Below are positions 1-9,613 of a stretch of DNA of 64,000 bases, in pieces. A model generated the notes under the pieces. It worked only from the letters and a program-made list of their open reading frames with translations, made no database searches and was not told the origin of the DNA. The position numbers and the translations under genes are program-made. Position 1 is the first letter of the stretch, and every line of letters begins with the position of its first letter. Origin of the DNA: an uncultured Saprospiraceae bacterium (lineage in GTDB: Bacteria > Bacteroidota > Bacteroidia > Chitinophagales > Saprospiraceae). The stretch is taken from contig CALSOU010000004.1 in assembly GCA_943788055.1 (NCBI GenBank), positions 301,881 through 365,880 of the forward strand, in the 5' to 3' direction.

Positions 1-2
1 AG

Positions 3-677
3 CACCGTTATATTGTAGTTTCAGCATTTTATAAAGTTCCAAATTTATTCCCATACAACGGGAATCTACTTCTTGACAATGCTAGCGTAATAGTAAAAAC
101 TCAATGTCCAGGTGAAGAGCCTCTTGTGGCAGAAGAACCTGAAGTAGAAGTAGAACCAGAAATTGTAGAAACTCCTGCAGTGCCAGCAGTCACTGAGTTT
201 ACTAAGCCTGCTGTTGCAGAAAAGCCTGTTGAGGCGCAGCCAGATGTTAAGGAAAAAGAGGTCGTTTTGAAGCCAACAGAAGCCACTATCAATCGGGAAT
301 TGAATCGAAAAACCCTAAAGAAAGGTCAGACAATCAATCTTAAGAATCTTTACTTTGATGCAAATGCCATTGAAATAAATTCCAAGTCCTATCCTGCTTT
401 GCAGGAATTGGCAGTTTTCTTGAAAGAAAATAATGATGTGCGTATCGAGATAGGTGGGCATACAAATGGTAGACCTTCGCAGGCTTTTTGCGATTCACTT
501 TCTACTGCTCGTGCAAAATCTGTTGCTACTTATCTTTTTAATGATGGTATTCCTGAAGCTCAAGTGGAATATAAAGGTTATGGGAAAAGAAATCCTATTG
601 CAAGCGATAAATATGCTGAGGGTAGGGCACGAAATCAACGCGTTGAAATCAAAGTTCTTACGATTGGAGAAGAGTAA
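3..677 (+). CDS. OmpA-family outer-membrane protein, 3' part (5' end outside window)
   Basis: The frame is open from the window edge (base 3), so the true start lies upstream; a GTG at 126 is only an internal codon. The first 40 residues end in a strand-like segment (LLLDNASVIVK), typical of a C-terminal jelly-roll/carbohydrate-binding-like domain. An acidic, proline- and valine-rich linker of about 60 residues follows. The last 120 residues are an OmpA/MotB peptidoglycan-binding domain: LYFDANAIEI, then IEIGGHTNG, then a GRARNQRVEI end. The family tethers the outer membrane to peptidoglycan. The domain call is firm; the upstream domain is a guess from a fragment. Confidence 0.85.
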   Translation, partial: HRYIVVSAFYKVPNLFPYNGNLLLDNASVIVKTQCPGEEPLVAEEPEVEVEPEIVETPAVPAVTEFTKPAVAEKPVEAQPDVKEKEVVLKPTEATINRELNRKTLKKGQTINLKNLYFDANAIEINSKSYPALQELAVFLKENNDVRIEIGGHTNGRPSQAFCDSLSTARAKSVATYLFNDGIPEAQVEYKGYGKRNPIASDKYAEGRARNQRVEIKVLTIGEE

Positions 678-792
678 GTTAGAGCAGAACACTGAACTGC
701 TTCCTTTGCTGATTTATTGATCGATTTTGGAAGTTCACTATTAATAAGTCCATAGCTGTGTTTAATACCTTCGCTTACTTGCCTTATTCAGC

Positions 793-800
793 TAGTTTTG
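793..800 (+). promoter_or_regulatory. Bacteroidetes -7 promoter element before thrS
   Basis: TAGTTTTG matches TAnnTTTG exactly and lies 30 bases before the ATG at 831. Transcription would start near 805-807, so the in-frame TTG at 807 is an unlikely start. No clear -33 TTTG is seen at the expected spacing. Confidence 0.5.
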
Positions 801-830
801 TGACTTTTGTGTTTCGAAAATTATAAGCAC

Positions 831-2756
831 ATGATCAATATCACTTTCCCTGATGGAAATGTACGAAGCTATGAAGAGGGCGTAACTTCATTGGAAATTG
901 CATCTTCAATATCTGAGGGTTTGGCTAGAAATGTACTTTCTGCTACAGTCAACGGAGAAGTTTGGGATGCAACACGTCCAATTTCTGAAGACTCGAAGAT
1001 TGTTTTCCATACTTGGAGAGATGAAGACGGTAAGTCTGCATTTTGGCACTCATCAGCGCATCTTTTGGCGGAAGCCTTAGAGGCTTTGCATCCACAGACT
1101 AAGTTTGGAATAGGACCTCCGATAGAAAGAGGGTTTTATTATGATGTCGATACTGGTGATTACACGCTTACACCAGAGGATTTGGTCAAGCTTGAAAAGA
1201 AAATCATCGAGCTAGCTCGCCAAAAAAATCCATATATCCGCCGTGAGGTTTCCAAGGATGAAGCAGTTGCTTATTACCAAGAGAAGAATGACGAATATAA
1301 ACTGGAGCTTCTCGAAGGTCTTGAAGATGGGTCAATAACATTCTACACGCAAGGTAATTTTACTGATTTATGTAGAGGACCACACATCCCTACTACCGCT
1401 CCCATAAAGGCAGTTAAATTAACTTCTCTTGCCGGAGCATATTGGCGAGGAGATGAAAATAGAAAACAACTAACAAGAATATACGGCATTACTTTCCCCA
1501 AGGCCAAGGAACTGACACAGTATCTTGAGATGATCGAGGAAGCTAAACGCCGTGATCATAGAAAGCTTGGTCAAGAACTTGAACTTTTTATGTTTTCAGA
1601 GAAAGTAGGGGCGGGTCTACCGATTTGGTTACCCAAAGGCACGCAGATCAGAGAACGCTTGCAGGATTTCCTGAAAAAAGAGCAAGAAAAAAGAGGTTAC
1701 CAAGGAGTGGTCACACCGCACATAGGACACAAAGATTTGTACCTTACATCTGGTCACTATGAAAAGTACGGTGAAGATAGTTTTCAACCAATCAAGACTC
1801 CTCGAGAAGGAGAAGAGTTTCTTCTAAAACCGATGAACTGTCCGCATCACTGTGAAATATTTGGTCATAGGCCAAGATCTTACAGAGAACTTCCTCTAAG
1901 AATTGCGGAATTTGGAACTGTATATCGCTATGAGCAATCTGGTGAGTTGCACGGTTTGTCTCGTGTGCGAGGATTTACTCAGGATGATGCACATATATTT
2001 TGTACTCCTGATCAGCTTAAAGATGAATTCTTGGATGTTCTTGACTTAACTACCCATGTTCTTAAGAAGATGGGCTTTGAAGACTTCACTGCGCAGATTT
2101 CTTTGAGAGATCCCGATAATCCTGAAAAGTACATCGGATCAGTAGAGAACTGGGACAAGGCAGAGCAAGCGATTATTGACGCAACTGCAGAAGTTGAAAT
2201 GAAAACAGTGACGGAATATGGAGAGGCAGCTTTTTATGGGCCAAAGCTTGATTTCATGGTGCGTGATGCGCTCGGAAGAAAATGGCAACTCGGTACAATT
2301 CAAGTAGATTACAACCTGCCGGAACGCTTCGAACTTGAATATATTGGTTCAGACAATGCATCCCATCGACCCATCATGATTCACCGTGCGCCTTTTGGAA
2401 GTATGGAACGTTTTATGAGTATCTTGATCGAACATACTGGTGGTAAATTTCCACTTTGGTTGACGCCTGAGCAATACGTTCTTTTGCCTGTTTCTGATAA
2501 GTATTTGGATCTTTGTAATAGCATTCAATCGGAACTTTCCAAGTATGATATTAGAGGATTCATTGACGATCGTACGGAGTCGATTGGGCGAAAAATTAGA
2601 GATAACGAATTGAATAAAATTCCATTTTTGTTAATTATTGGAGAGAAAGAACAAGAAAGTGGAGGAGTGGCAGTAAGAAAACAAGGAGAAGGTGATTTAG
2701 GTGTTATGTTCATTGATGAATTTGCTGATTATTTCAATACAGCTCTTGAGGGATAG
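831..2756 (+). CDS. thrS: Threonine--tRNA ligase
   Basis: Class II aminoacyl-tRNA synthetase that charges tRNA-Thr in the cytoplasm. The 641-aa product has an N-terminal TGS domain ([11 protein letters not shown]), the second additional editing domain ([11 protein letters not shown] around residue 75), the catalytic core and a C-terminal anticodon-binding domain. The zinc ligands are visible as Cys337 (MNCPHHC), His388 (DDAHIF) and His518 (HRAPFGS), matching the E. coli spacing. The ATG at 831 is chosen because homologues begin here and a -7 box sits 30 bases upstream. Unlike many bacteria, no infC-rpmI-rplT genes follow. Confidence 0.97.
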   Translation: MINITFPDGNVRSYEEGVTSLEIASSISEGLARNVLSATVNGEVWDATRPISEDSKIVFHTWRDEDGKSAFWHSSAHLLAEALEALHPQTKFGIGPPIERGFYYDVDTGDYTLTPEDLVKLEKKIIELARQKNPYIRREVSKDEAVAYYQEKNDEYKLELLEGLEDGSITFYTQGNFTDLCRGPHIPTTAPIKAVKLTSLAGAYWRGDENRKQLTRIYGITFPKAKELTQYLEMIEEAKRRDHRKLGQELELFMFSEKVGAGLPIWLPKGTQIRERLQDFLKKEQEKRGYQGVVTPHIGHKDLYLTSGHYEKYGEDSFQPIKTPREGEEFLLKPMNCPHHCEIFGHRPRSYRELPLRIAEFGTVYRYEQSGELHGLSRVRGFTQDDAHIFCTPDQLKDEFLDVLDLTTHVLKKMGFEDFTAQISLRDPDNPEKYIGSVENWDKAEQAIIDATAEVEMKTVTEYGEAAFYGPKLDFMVRDALGRKWQLGTIQVDYNLPERFELEYIGSDNASHRPIMIHRAPFGSMERFMSILIEHTGGKFPLWLTPEQYVLLPVSDKYLDLCNSIQSELSKYDIRGFIDDRTESIGRKIRDNELNKIPFLLIIGEKEQESGGVAVRKQGEGDLGVMFIDEFADYFNTALEG

Positions 2757-3162
2757 TGCAACTTAGCAGTTCAAAGATCAGAATTCGAAGTTTTTCTTTC
2801 AAGAAGTCATGGCTATATTACTAACTAGGCGATTATTAGATTTTTGTCGATAATGTGGCATAGTGTCTAGTAGTTTGTTGCGCTATTGACAACGAAGGCT
2901 GATCATTTAAGTTTTGTCTCTTCGACATGCAATTCTTCAGAATACTTATAGATCAGGTTTTGTCTGATTAAATTATTGATTGTCAATTATTTATAAGTAG
3001 TGTACTACATACTTTTTGTACAGTCGAAACGCTTTGAAAATAGCCACAGCTCAATCTCAAAACCAAATGAACTATTCACGCATGGATAAGTTTGAAAATC
3101 ATTACATTACTTTTGTGGCTGCTAATTTATTTTCGCATCGTATGTAAGAGTTTTCACTCAAA
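2757..3162. other. Intergenic region thrS-rlmN
   Basis: No open frame with coding character is seen on either strand over these 406 bases. The only recognisable signal is the rlmN -7 box at 3108-3115. No clear terminator hairpin follows thrS. Confidence 0.5.
3108..3115 (+). promoter_or_regulatory. -7 promoter element before rlmN
   Basis: TACTTTTG fits TAnnTTTG exactly. A TTTG lies at 3091-3094, only 13 bases upstream of the box and closer than the usual 19-23, so the -33 assignment is doubtful. The leader to the ATG at 3163 would be about 45 bases. Confidence 0.45.
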
Positions 3163-4221
3163 ATGAAAAGTATGACTTCAACCAAAGTACAGGTAGACAT
3201 AAGAAATTTTGAACTCGAGGATATCAAGGAGTGGATTCTTTCGGTTGGTGAACCCAAGTTTAGAGCCAAACAAATCTTCGAATGGTTGTGGAAAAAGCGT
3301 GCAGTAAGCTTTGATGAAATGACCAACTTAAGTCATGCATTGAGAGAAAAATTAGCGGAGCATTTTATCATAAGACCTATTGTACTCGATATATACCAGA
3401 AAAGCTCTGACGGAACAATTAAATGCCGATTTGTATTGCATGACGGATTTAAAATTGAATCAGTATTAATTCCGGTAGAAAAAGATAATCGATATACGGT
3501 CTGCGTTTCATCCCAAGTAGGTTGTAGTTTGAGTTGTAAATTCTGCGCAACGGGCCAGATGAAACGAATGAGAAATCTTGATGCTGGAGAAATCTACGAT
3601 CAATATGTACTAATCAATGAAATTTGTCAAGAAACATACGATCACCCACTGACCAATGTAGTTTACATGGGAATGGGAGAACCGCTTCTGAACTATAAAA
3701 ATACAATGAGATCGATCGAGCTTTTGACGGCCCCATATGGTCTGAATATGGCTCCTCGAAGAATAACCATTTCAACTGTGGGAATAGCTAAAATGATCAC
3801 AAAATTGGCGGATGCCAATACGGGCATAAATCTAGCAATTTCACTTCACGCTGCAGATGATGTCAAACGAAACGATATTATGCCTATTAATGAGACCAAT
3901 AACCTTCAAACAGTTATGGACTCACTACGATATTTTTATAATACTACCAAAGGTCGAATATCATATGAATATATAGCCTTTAAGGATTTCAACGATACAA
4001 TCGAAGACGCTAATAAGCTCGCAGCACTTTGTAAGTATTTTCCGGTGCGAATTAATGTGATAGAGTATAACTCCATTCCAGGTGTGATGTTCGTTAAATC
4101 AAATACTGATACGCTCGATATTTTTGCGAGACATCTTAAGAAAAAAGGTATCATGATGACTGTTCGTCGTTCACGAGGAAAAGATATCGACGCAGCTTGC
4201 GGTCAATTGGCGAATCAGTAG
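3163..4221 (+). CDS. rlmN: Dual-specificity RNA methyltransferase RlmN (radical SAM)
   Basis: Methylates C2 of adenosine in 23S rRNA (A2503) and tRNA (A37), using a 4Fe-4S cluster and SAM. The 352-aa length is normal. The radical-SAM motif CX3CX2C is Cys121, Cys125 and Cys128 (CSLSCKFC). The GMGEPLLNY motif that contacts SAM and the C-terminal catalytic cysteine in DAACGQL (Cys346) are both present. The N-terminal helical domain has the FRAKQIFEWLW segment typical of RlmN. A second ATG at 3172 is a possible alternative start. It stands alone between promoter-bearing gaps. Confidence 0.96.
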   Translation: MKSMTSTKVQVDIRNFELEDIKEWILSVGEPKFRAKQIFEWLWKKRAVSFDEMTNLSHALREKLAEHFIIRPIVLDIYQKSSDGTIKCRFVLHDGFKIESVLIPVEKDNRYTVCVSSQVGCSLSCKFCATGQMKRMRNLDAGEIYDQYVLINEICQETYDHPLTNVVYMGMGEPLLNYKNTMRSIELLTAPYGLNMAPRRITISTVGIAKMITKLADANTGINLAISLHAADDVKRNDIMPINETNNLQTVMDSLRYFYNTTKGRISYEYIAFKDFNDTIEDANKLAALCKYFPVRINVIEYNSIPGVMFVKSNTDTLDIFARHLKKKGIMMTVRRSRGKDIDAACGQLANQ

Positions 4222-4445
4222 TGATTTTGAAACTGATTCATTTAAGTTTAGATTAGGTAGATCTTAACGTTTATTAGCTTTGGTGTGATTAATCTTTAAT
4301 AGGACTATCGCTTGGTCATGTATCTGTAATCTTAAAAGGTATCTGGAGTACTCGAAAATCATTCTTTTCCTCCAATTATCAAGCACTTTTGCTAATTTTC
4401 GGTTAAAAGTTGCGCACTTCGCAATCAAAATTTGCCTTTTACTGT

Positions 4446-4453
4446 TACTTTAG
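4446..4453 (+). promoter_or_regulatory. Probable -7 element before prc
   Basis: TACTTTAG differs from TAnnTTTG at one position and lies 27 bases before the ATG at 4481. Confidence 0.3.
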
Positions 4454-4480
4454 ATATAATTACGGAAATTGAGTAAGAAA

Positions 4481-6643
4481 ATGAGAAACTATCTATTTGC
4501 TTTTTCTTCGATCGTCATGGTCGGACTACTATATGTTGTCTTAACGGGACAAAATCCTTTTGGGGACGACTCCAAAGCCAAAGAGGAAACAATTATCAAA
4601 GCTGTGAATAGTTATCTCTCTCAGGTACATTACCAACCACAGCAGATTGACGACAACTTATCAGAAAAGGCATTTGATCTTTATTTGAAATCACTTGATG
4701 GTAATAAGCGTTTCCTTACGCAGCTAGAAATTGATCAAATGAATGCATCTCGAACTTTGTTGGATGATGAATTCAAAGCAGGAACACTTCAGTTTTTTGA
4801 TCAGTCAGACAGCCTTTTAGAAGTTTCTATTGATCGAGCTGAAGCAATTTTCAAGTATTTAGTAGATACTGACTACGATTTTACGCAGAGTGAAGAAATC
4901 CAAATGGATCCCGAAAAAAGGTCATTTGCCAAGGATGAAGTCGAACTTCGTGATCAGTGGAGAAAAATATTGAAGTATGATATTCTTCTAAAGTATAACC
5001 AGGCTCGAGAAGACCAGGAAAAATTAGAAAAGAGGATTGCCGAAGGTAAAGCTTCAGATGAAGATAAGGATGAGAAAATTAAGTCTGAAGACGAGTTGAT
5101 TGAAGAAGCAAGAGAGGAAGTTCGTGAAAATTTTGAAGATTGGTTTAAGAGACTCGAACAAGTACGAAGATCTGATAGATTCGAAAGCTATGTGAATGCA
5201 ATTATTCACTGTTACGATCCACATTCAGACTATTATAATCCAAAAGAGAAGGCTGATTTTGATATAAGAATGGCAGGGAAGCTAGAGGGTATTGGAGCAA
5301 GATTGTCTAGTGATGCAGACTATACAAAAGTAGTTTCAATTGTGCCCGGGGGGCCTGCATGGAAAGGCAAAGATCTTGAAGTTGACGATCTTATTTCTGC
5401 GGTAACCCAAGAGGGAGATGAACCCGTCAACATCGAAGGAATGCGACTTGATGATGTAGTCTCAAAGATCAGAGGAAAAAAGGGTACGGTGGTAATTCTG
5501 ACCGTGAAGAAGCCGGATGGCACGATGGAAGATATACGTATCGTAAGAGATGTCGTTATTACGGAAGAGGGTAACGCGAAAAGTGTGATTATTGATATGG
5601 AAGGTGTTTCGGATAAAATTGGATATATATACCTTCCTAGTTTTTATGCCGATTTTAAAGCAAAGAATGGGCGTTCATGCGCCAAAGACATTGCAATTGA
5701 ACTTGAAAAACTCAAAGATGAAAATGTTGACGGTGTAATTCTAGATATTAGAAATAATGGCGGTGGATCTTTAAGAGATGTGATAGATATGGGAGGCCTA
5801 TTTATTGAAGAGGGACCTATTGTTCAGGTCAAGCCTAAAAGGGGAAACCCATATGTATTGGAAGATGAAGATAGTTCCGTTCAGTACGAGGGTCCATTAA
5901 TTATTATGGTTAATGAGTATTCAGTTTCTGCAAGTGAAATTCTAGCAGCGGCAATGCAAGATTACAAAAGGGCTTTGATTGTTGGATCTCCAAGCACTTT
6001 TGGGAAAGGTACTGTCCAACGATTTTACAGCCTAGATCAAGTACGAGGTGCTGACGAATTCAAACCATTAGGCGACGTCAAAATGACAATTCAGAAGTTC
6101 TTTAGGATTAATGGAACATCAACACAGTTGAAAGGTGTGGTGCCAGACATTATCCTACCTGACAACTATCAGTTTATCAAAAGAGGAGAAAAGGATTATG
6201 ATTATCCACTAGAATGGAATGAAATTGAGTCCGTTGATCACACGCAGAATGTTTATGTAATTTCCAATTATGACGAACTTAGAATAAAGTCAGAGAAACG
6301 GGTGCAGCAAGACTCAACTTTTCAGTTAATTCTTGAAAATGCGCATCGCTTGAAGGAAAGTCAGGAGCAGAGAACATATCCTCTTGATTTGGATGCATTT
6401 ATAGCAAAGATGGATGAGCGACAACAAATGGGTAATAGATATAAGGATATCGGAAAGGATGTTATTCCTGGACTAGTCGTCGAAAACCTCAATGTAGACA
6501 TGGATTATATTCAGGCTGATTCGTCTCGAATTGGAAGAAATGAAGATTTTATTAGTAAATTGACAAAAGACATTTACCTCAAAGAAACTATCCATATCTT
6601 GGATGATATGACACCTGATACCGTAAATGCTGGAAACGAATAG
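4481..6643 (+). CDS. prc: Carboxy-terminal processing (tail-specific) protease, S41 family
   Basis: Periplasmic serine protease that degrades or trims proteins from the C terminus. An N-terminal membrane anchor/signal (FAFSSIVMVGLLYVVL) is followed by a charged helical region, a PDZ domain (around residues 250-330), the S41 core and a C-terminal DUF3340-like tail, giving 720 aa as in E. coli Prc/Tsp rather than the shorter CtpA. The catalytic Ser-Lys dyad is Ser483 (SVSASEI) and Lys509 (TFGKGTVQ), numbered from the ATG at 4481. A TTG at 4469 would add four residues; ATG is preferred. Its 3' end overlaps the next gene by 17 bases, so the two are probably co-transcribed. Confidence 0.93.
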   Translation: MRNYLFAFSSIVMVGLLYVVLTGQNPFGDDSKAKEETIIKAVNSYLSQVHYQPQQIDDNLSEKAFDLYLKSLDGNKRFLTQLEIDQMNASRTLLDDEFKAGTLQFFDQSDSLLEVSIDRAEAIFKYLVDTDYDFTQSEEIQMDPEKRSFAKDEVELRDQWRKILKYDILLKYNQAREDQEKLEKRIAEGKASDEDKDEKIKSEDELIEEAREEVRENFEDWFKRLEQVRRSDRFESYVNAIIHCYDPHSDYYNPKEKADFDIRMAGKLEGIGARLSSDADYTKVVSIVPGGPAWKGKDLEVDDLISAVTQEGDEPVNIEGMRLDDVVSKIRGKKGTVVILTVKKPDGTMEDIRIVRDVVITEEGNAKSVIIDMEGVSDKIGYIYLPSFYADFKAKNGRSCAKDIAIELEKLKDENVDGVILDIRNNGGGSLRDVIDMGGLFIEEGPIVQVKPKRGNPYVLEDEDSSVQYEGPLIIMVNEYSVSASEILAAAMQDYKRALIVGSPSTFGKGTVQRFYSLDQVRGADEFKPLGDVKMTIQKFFRINGTSTQLKGVVPDIILPDNYQFIKRGEKDYDYPLEWNEIESVDHTQNVYVISNYDELRIKSEKRVQQDSTFQLILENAHRLKESQEQRTYPLDLDAFIAKMDERQQMGNRYKDIGKDVIPGLVVENLNVDMDYIQADSSRIGRNEDFISKLTKDIYLKETIHILDDMTPDTVNAGNE

Positions 6644-7136
6644 ACTTCTTATTAAACCAACCAATCTTGATGATGCAGGGTTTGTCTTAGAGCTGATGAA
6701 TACTGATGGGTGGATTAGGTTTATAGGTGATAGAAATGTGCATACGATTGAAGATGCTAAAAATTACATTTCTGAAAAAATGATACCTCAGTTAGAAGAG
6801 TTCGGTTTTGGAAACAATACCTTGATTCGCAAGTCCGATCACCTCAAGATTGGATCTTGCGGGATGTACCTGAGGCCTGGTATGGAAGGGGCAGATATAG
6901 GTTTTGCACTCTTACCTGAATTCTATGGTCAAGGATATGCTTATGAAGCTAGTAAGGCATTACTTGATTATTCCATAGAAACACTGAAACTACCACTTAT
7001 ACAAGCTATTACTACAAAAGGGAATGTTGATTCGCAAACCCTGATTACGAAATTAGGAATGAAGTTCATAGAAGTGCGGGATATCACTGGAATATCAGAA
7101 CCGATGCTAGTTTATCGCTACGGAGAATCCCAATAA
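6627..7136 (+). CDS. GNAT-family N-acetyltransferase (RimJ/RimL-like)
   Basis: 169 aa with the GNAT fold: N-terminal LETNRLLIKPTNLDDAGF, typical of the RimJ/RimL subgroup; a central GSCGMYLRPG strand; the acetyl-CoA-binding segment around FYGQGYAYEAS; and a C-terminal GMKFIEVRD strand. Such enzymes acetylate ribosomal protein N termini or small amines; the substrate cannot be read from sequence. The ATG at 6627 lies inside the end of prc, pointing to translational coupling. It converges on xerD with an 11-base gap. Confidence 0.85.
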   Translation: MLETNRLLIKPTNLDDAGFVLELMNTDGWIRFIGDRNVHTIEDAKNYISEKMIPQLEEFGFGNNTLIRKSDHLKIGSCGMYLRPGMEGADIGFALLPEFYGQGYAYEASKALLDYSIETLKLPLIQAITTKGNVDSQTLITKLGMKFIEVRDITGISEPMLVYRYGESQ

Positions 7137-7147
7137 CATTGTCATCA

Positions 7148-8056
7148 TTACTGACTTCTAGGGTGAAATTGAAGTATAGTCTCGCGCAAAAAATGATTGT
7201 CCAAGTGCGTGTAAATCTCAGTCGTTGTTATTGATTCATGCCCGAGCATATCTTGCACAGCGCGCAGGTTTGCACCACCTTCAACTAAATGAGTTGCAAA
7301 AGAGTGTCTAAATGTATGTGGACTTACAGTTTTCTTAATGCCTGCAAGTTCTGTCAGCTTTTTAATAATTATGAAGATCATTACTCGAGTTAAAGGTCGC
7401 CCCAACCTATTTAGAAACACAAAGTCTTCGTATCCTGACTTGATGGGTCCATGTTTCCTTATTTCATGAATATAGTAATTAAGTTGCTTGATAGCTTCTG
7501 GACCGATTGGAACGATTCGCTCCTTGTCATTTTTTCCGATTACTCGAATAAAACCATCATCCGGATAGTAGTGGCTAAGCTTTAAGTTTACGAGTTCAGT
7601 AACGCGAATACCACAAGCATAGAGCGTCTCAATGATAGCTCGATTTCTATGTCCATGTTTGTCACTCATGTCTATGGCAGCAATGATCTGCTGAATCTCA
7701 TCAAAGCTTAAAACACTGGGAATTTTTCTGGTAAGTTTTGGACCCTCGATAAGCTCCATTGGAGATTGTACTATAAGGTCTTCGAGCATTAGATATTTAA
7801 AGAAGGACTTCAGACCAGAAATTATTCGTGCTTGCGTTTTTTCCCCTAATCCTAGTTCATATATTCGACCGATAAAGATCTCAATATGCTCTTGGCGAAC
7901 TTGCTCCGGTGAAACCTTTTGCTCGATGATTTCTTCAAGACTTGCTAGTTTTTGAACATCTCTTATGTACGCATCAATCGAGTGCTCTGACATAGACCTC
8001 TCCAGCTTCAGATAATGTGTAAATGAGCGAATATGAATTTTCCAAGATTTTAGCAT
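7148..8056 (-). CDS. xerD: Tyrosine recombinase XerC/XerD-type
   Basis: 302 aa, the standard length of a chromosome-dimer-resolving recombinase acting at dif with its partner and FtsK. It has an N-terminal SAM-like core-binding domain (residues 1-100) and a C-terminal catalytic domain. All catalytic residues are present: Arg151 (CGIRVTELV), Lys175, His247 and Arg250 (HTFRHSFATHL), His273 (LGHESI) and Tyr282 (IYTH). The context is housekeeping rather than an integron or phage, so a host Xer role is favoured. XerC versus XerD cannot be separated with certainty. Confidence 0.9.
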   Translation of the reverse strand: MLKSWKIHIRSFTHYLKLERSMSEHSIDAYIRDVQKLASLEEIIEQKVSPEQVRQEHIEIFIGRIYELGLGEKTQARIISGLKSFFKYLMLEDLIVQSPMELIEGPKLTRKIPSVLSFDEIQQIIAAIDMSDKHGHRNRAIIETLYACGIRVTELVNLKLSHYYPDDGFIRVIGKNDKERIVPIGPEAIKQLNYYIHEIRKHGPIKSGYEDFVFLNRLGRPLTRVMIFIIIKKLTELAGIKKTVSPHTFRHSFATHLVEGGANLRAVQDMLGHESITTTEIYTHLDNHFLRETILQFHPRSQ

Positions 8057-8254
8057 CTAATAATCTGTATTTCAATTGTAAATATAGTATATAAGTTTAC
8101 AATATGTGATGCGTCTATAAACTAAGTTGTATTATTTGTAGTGTCTTAATCTATGAGAATCAAGAATTACTGATTCCAATATTTATTGAACAGAAGGTGT
8201 ATTTTAATATCGAGATGTAGCAATTCACTATCTTCGCTTTCGAAATAGTTTTTC

Positions 8255-9589
8255 ATGTCAATTTTTGATTATTTTCGTTGGAATCAACAACACGAGTACA
8301 AAGGTCCAAATATAAAATTTGGTAGATACTCGGATGCATTTAAAGATGAAGTCAAACAGACTTTGTTTTACGAAGCAATTCAACGTTTTGATCAAGAACA
8401 GTTTTTGCCCTCGGTGATCAATTTACTTGATTTTTTACGAGATGACCTTACTGACAATGTCCAATATGATATTGAAGGAGAAGAATTGTTTTTTCAAATC
8501 TTACAAGGTTCAAAAACCATCTTGGGACGTTGTAATAACGAAAAATTTGTGGCCATTTCAGAAATAGCTGCAGTTAGTGCTCCTAATGTTGGTTTATATC
8601 GTCGATTACTAGATAAGAACTATGTCTTAAAGCACAATCGATTTTGCTTGGACGCCGGCATGAATTTGATTCTTAAATTTGATAGTTTCGCTGTTGATGC
8701 TTCTCCAAAAAAGCTATACTTTGCCTTGAAGGAATTGGCGATTAACGCAGATAAGTACGATGACATTCTGATTGATGAATTTGAGGAATTGGATCAGTCC
8801 AATACGGGTAAGATTATACAATTGACTGATGTTATAAAGTCAACAAAAGCTGAATTCCTTCGAAAAGAAATCAAAAATGCATTCGATCGTATTGATCAAT
8901 ACAAAGGATTTAATGATGAAGTGCACCATGCCATTTCATACATATTACTGTATTGCAACTATAAACTTGACTATCTCGTAAAACCTGAGGGTTTCACTAT
9001 GGAACTCATTGAGCGAAATCATCGCCTCTTTTTTACGAAAAATGAACAAGAAGCTTCGCATAAGAATAGGTTAGTGAGACGGAATCTTACTCTGCTATTG
9101 GAACGTACAGACGATCAATTGTTCGAAGAATTTTACGATACAGTACACACTTTTGGGTACACCCAAAATGCAAGTCATGAGCAGCTTAAAGCTCTTATCA
9201 ACAACGAATTGCCAAAAGTAGAAACTTATATTTCAGCGGGAAAGATTGATCTTGCTTTGGACGTGATGGGCTATGTTGCTATGTACGGGCTGTTTCATAA
9301 TGGGTTCCCTCAACCCGATGTAGATATGCTAAGTTTGTTTATGCATGTGATGGAATCTGAATACTACGATGATTTGGGATTTAAGACGACTTTTTACCGC
9401 AAGGAACAGCTGAAAGAGAAGAGAACCCTCAATCGAATTCGAGAAATAAGAGAAATGAACAAGGATTTATACCCTGAATTCAATCCTGAAGTTTCCATTT
9501 TAAGCTTTGAGGGCAAGTGGCAATTTGCACACTCATTTTTGAAAATGCTACAAGCGTATGATTTGCATTATGCAGGTACAATTTCTTAA
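8255..9589 (+). CDS. Unrecognised 444-aa protein with a YbjN/type III chaperone-like module
   Basis: I do not recognise the full-length family. It lacks a signal peptide and membrane segments, so it is probably cytoplasmic, and it is rich in charged helices. Residues about 128-178 (from NRFCLDAGMNL to KYDDILIDEF) align well with the C-terminal end of the next gene's product (DHYDDILIDDF), including an amphipathic strand pair and a helix. This suggests a shared YbjN/CesT-like chaperone-type fold. The C-terminal 250 residues are helical with no motif I know. It lies 24 bases upstream of the protease gene in the same direction, so an operon and a shared function are likely. The only promoter hint is a near -7 box (TATCTTCG, 8229-8236). 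Confidence 0.75.
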   Translation: MSIFDYFRWNQQHEYKGPNIKFGRYSDAFKDEVKQTLFYEAIQRFDQEQFLPSVINLLDFLRDDLTDNVQYDIEGEELFFQILQGSKTILGRCNNEKFVAISEIAAVSAPNVGLYRRLLDKNYVLKHNRFCLDAGMNLILKFDSFAVDASPKKLYFALKELAINADKYDDILIDEFEELDQSNTGKIIQLTDVIKSTKAEFLRKEIKNAFDRIDQYKGFNDEVHHAISYILLYCNYKLDYLVKPEGFTMELIERNHRLFFTKNEQEASHKNRLVRRNLTLLLERTDDQLFEEFYDTVHTFGYTQNASHEQLKALINNELPKVETYISAGKIDLALDVMGYVAMYGLFHNGFPQPDVDMLSLFMHVMESEYYDDLGFKTTFYRKEQLKEKRTLNRIREIREMNKDLYPEFNPEVSILSFEGKWQFAHSFLKMLQAYDLHYAGTIS

Positions 9590-9613
9590 TAACCTGCAAA
9601 ATATTGATTGACG

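Noticed and set aside
807..830. TTG start adding eight residues to ThrS
   Set aside because: A -7 box at 793-800 puts the transcript start about there, and homologues begin at the ATG 831.
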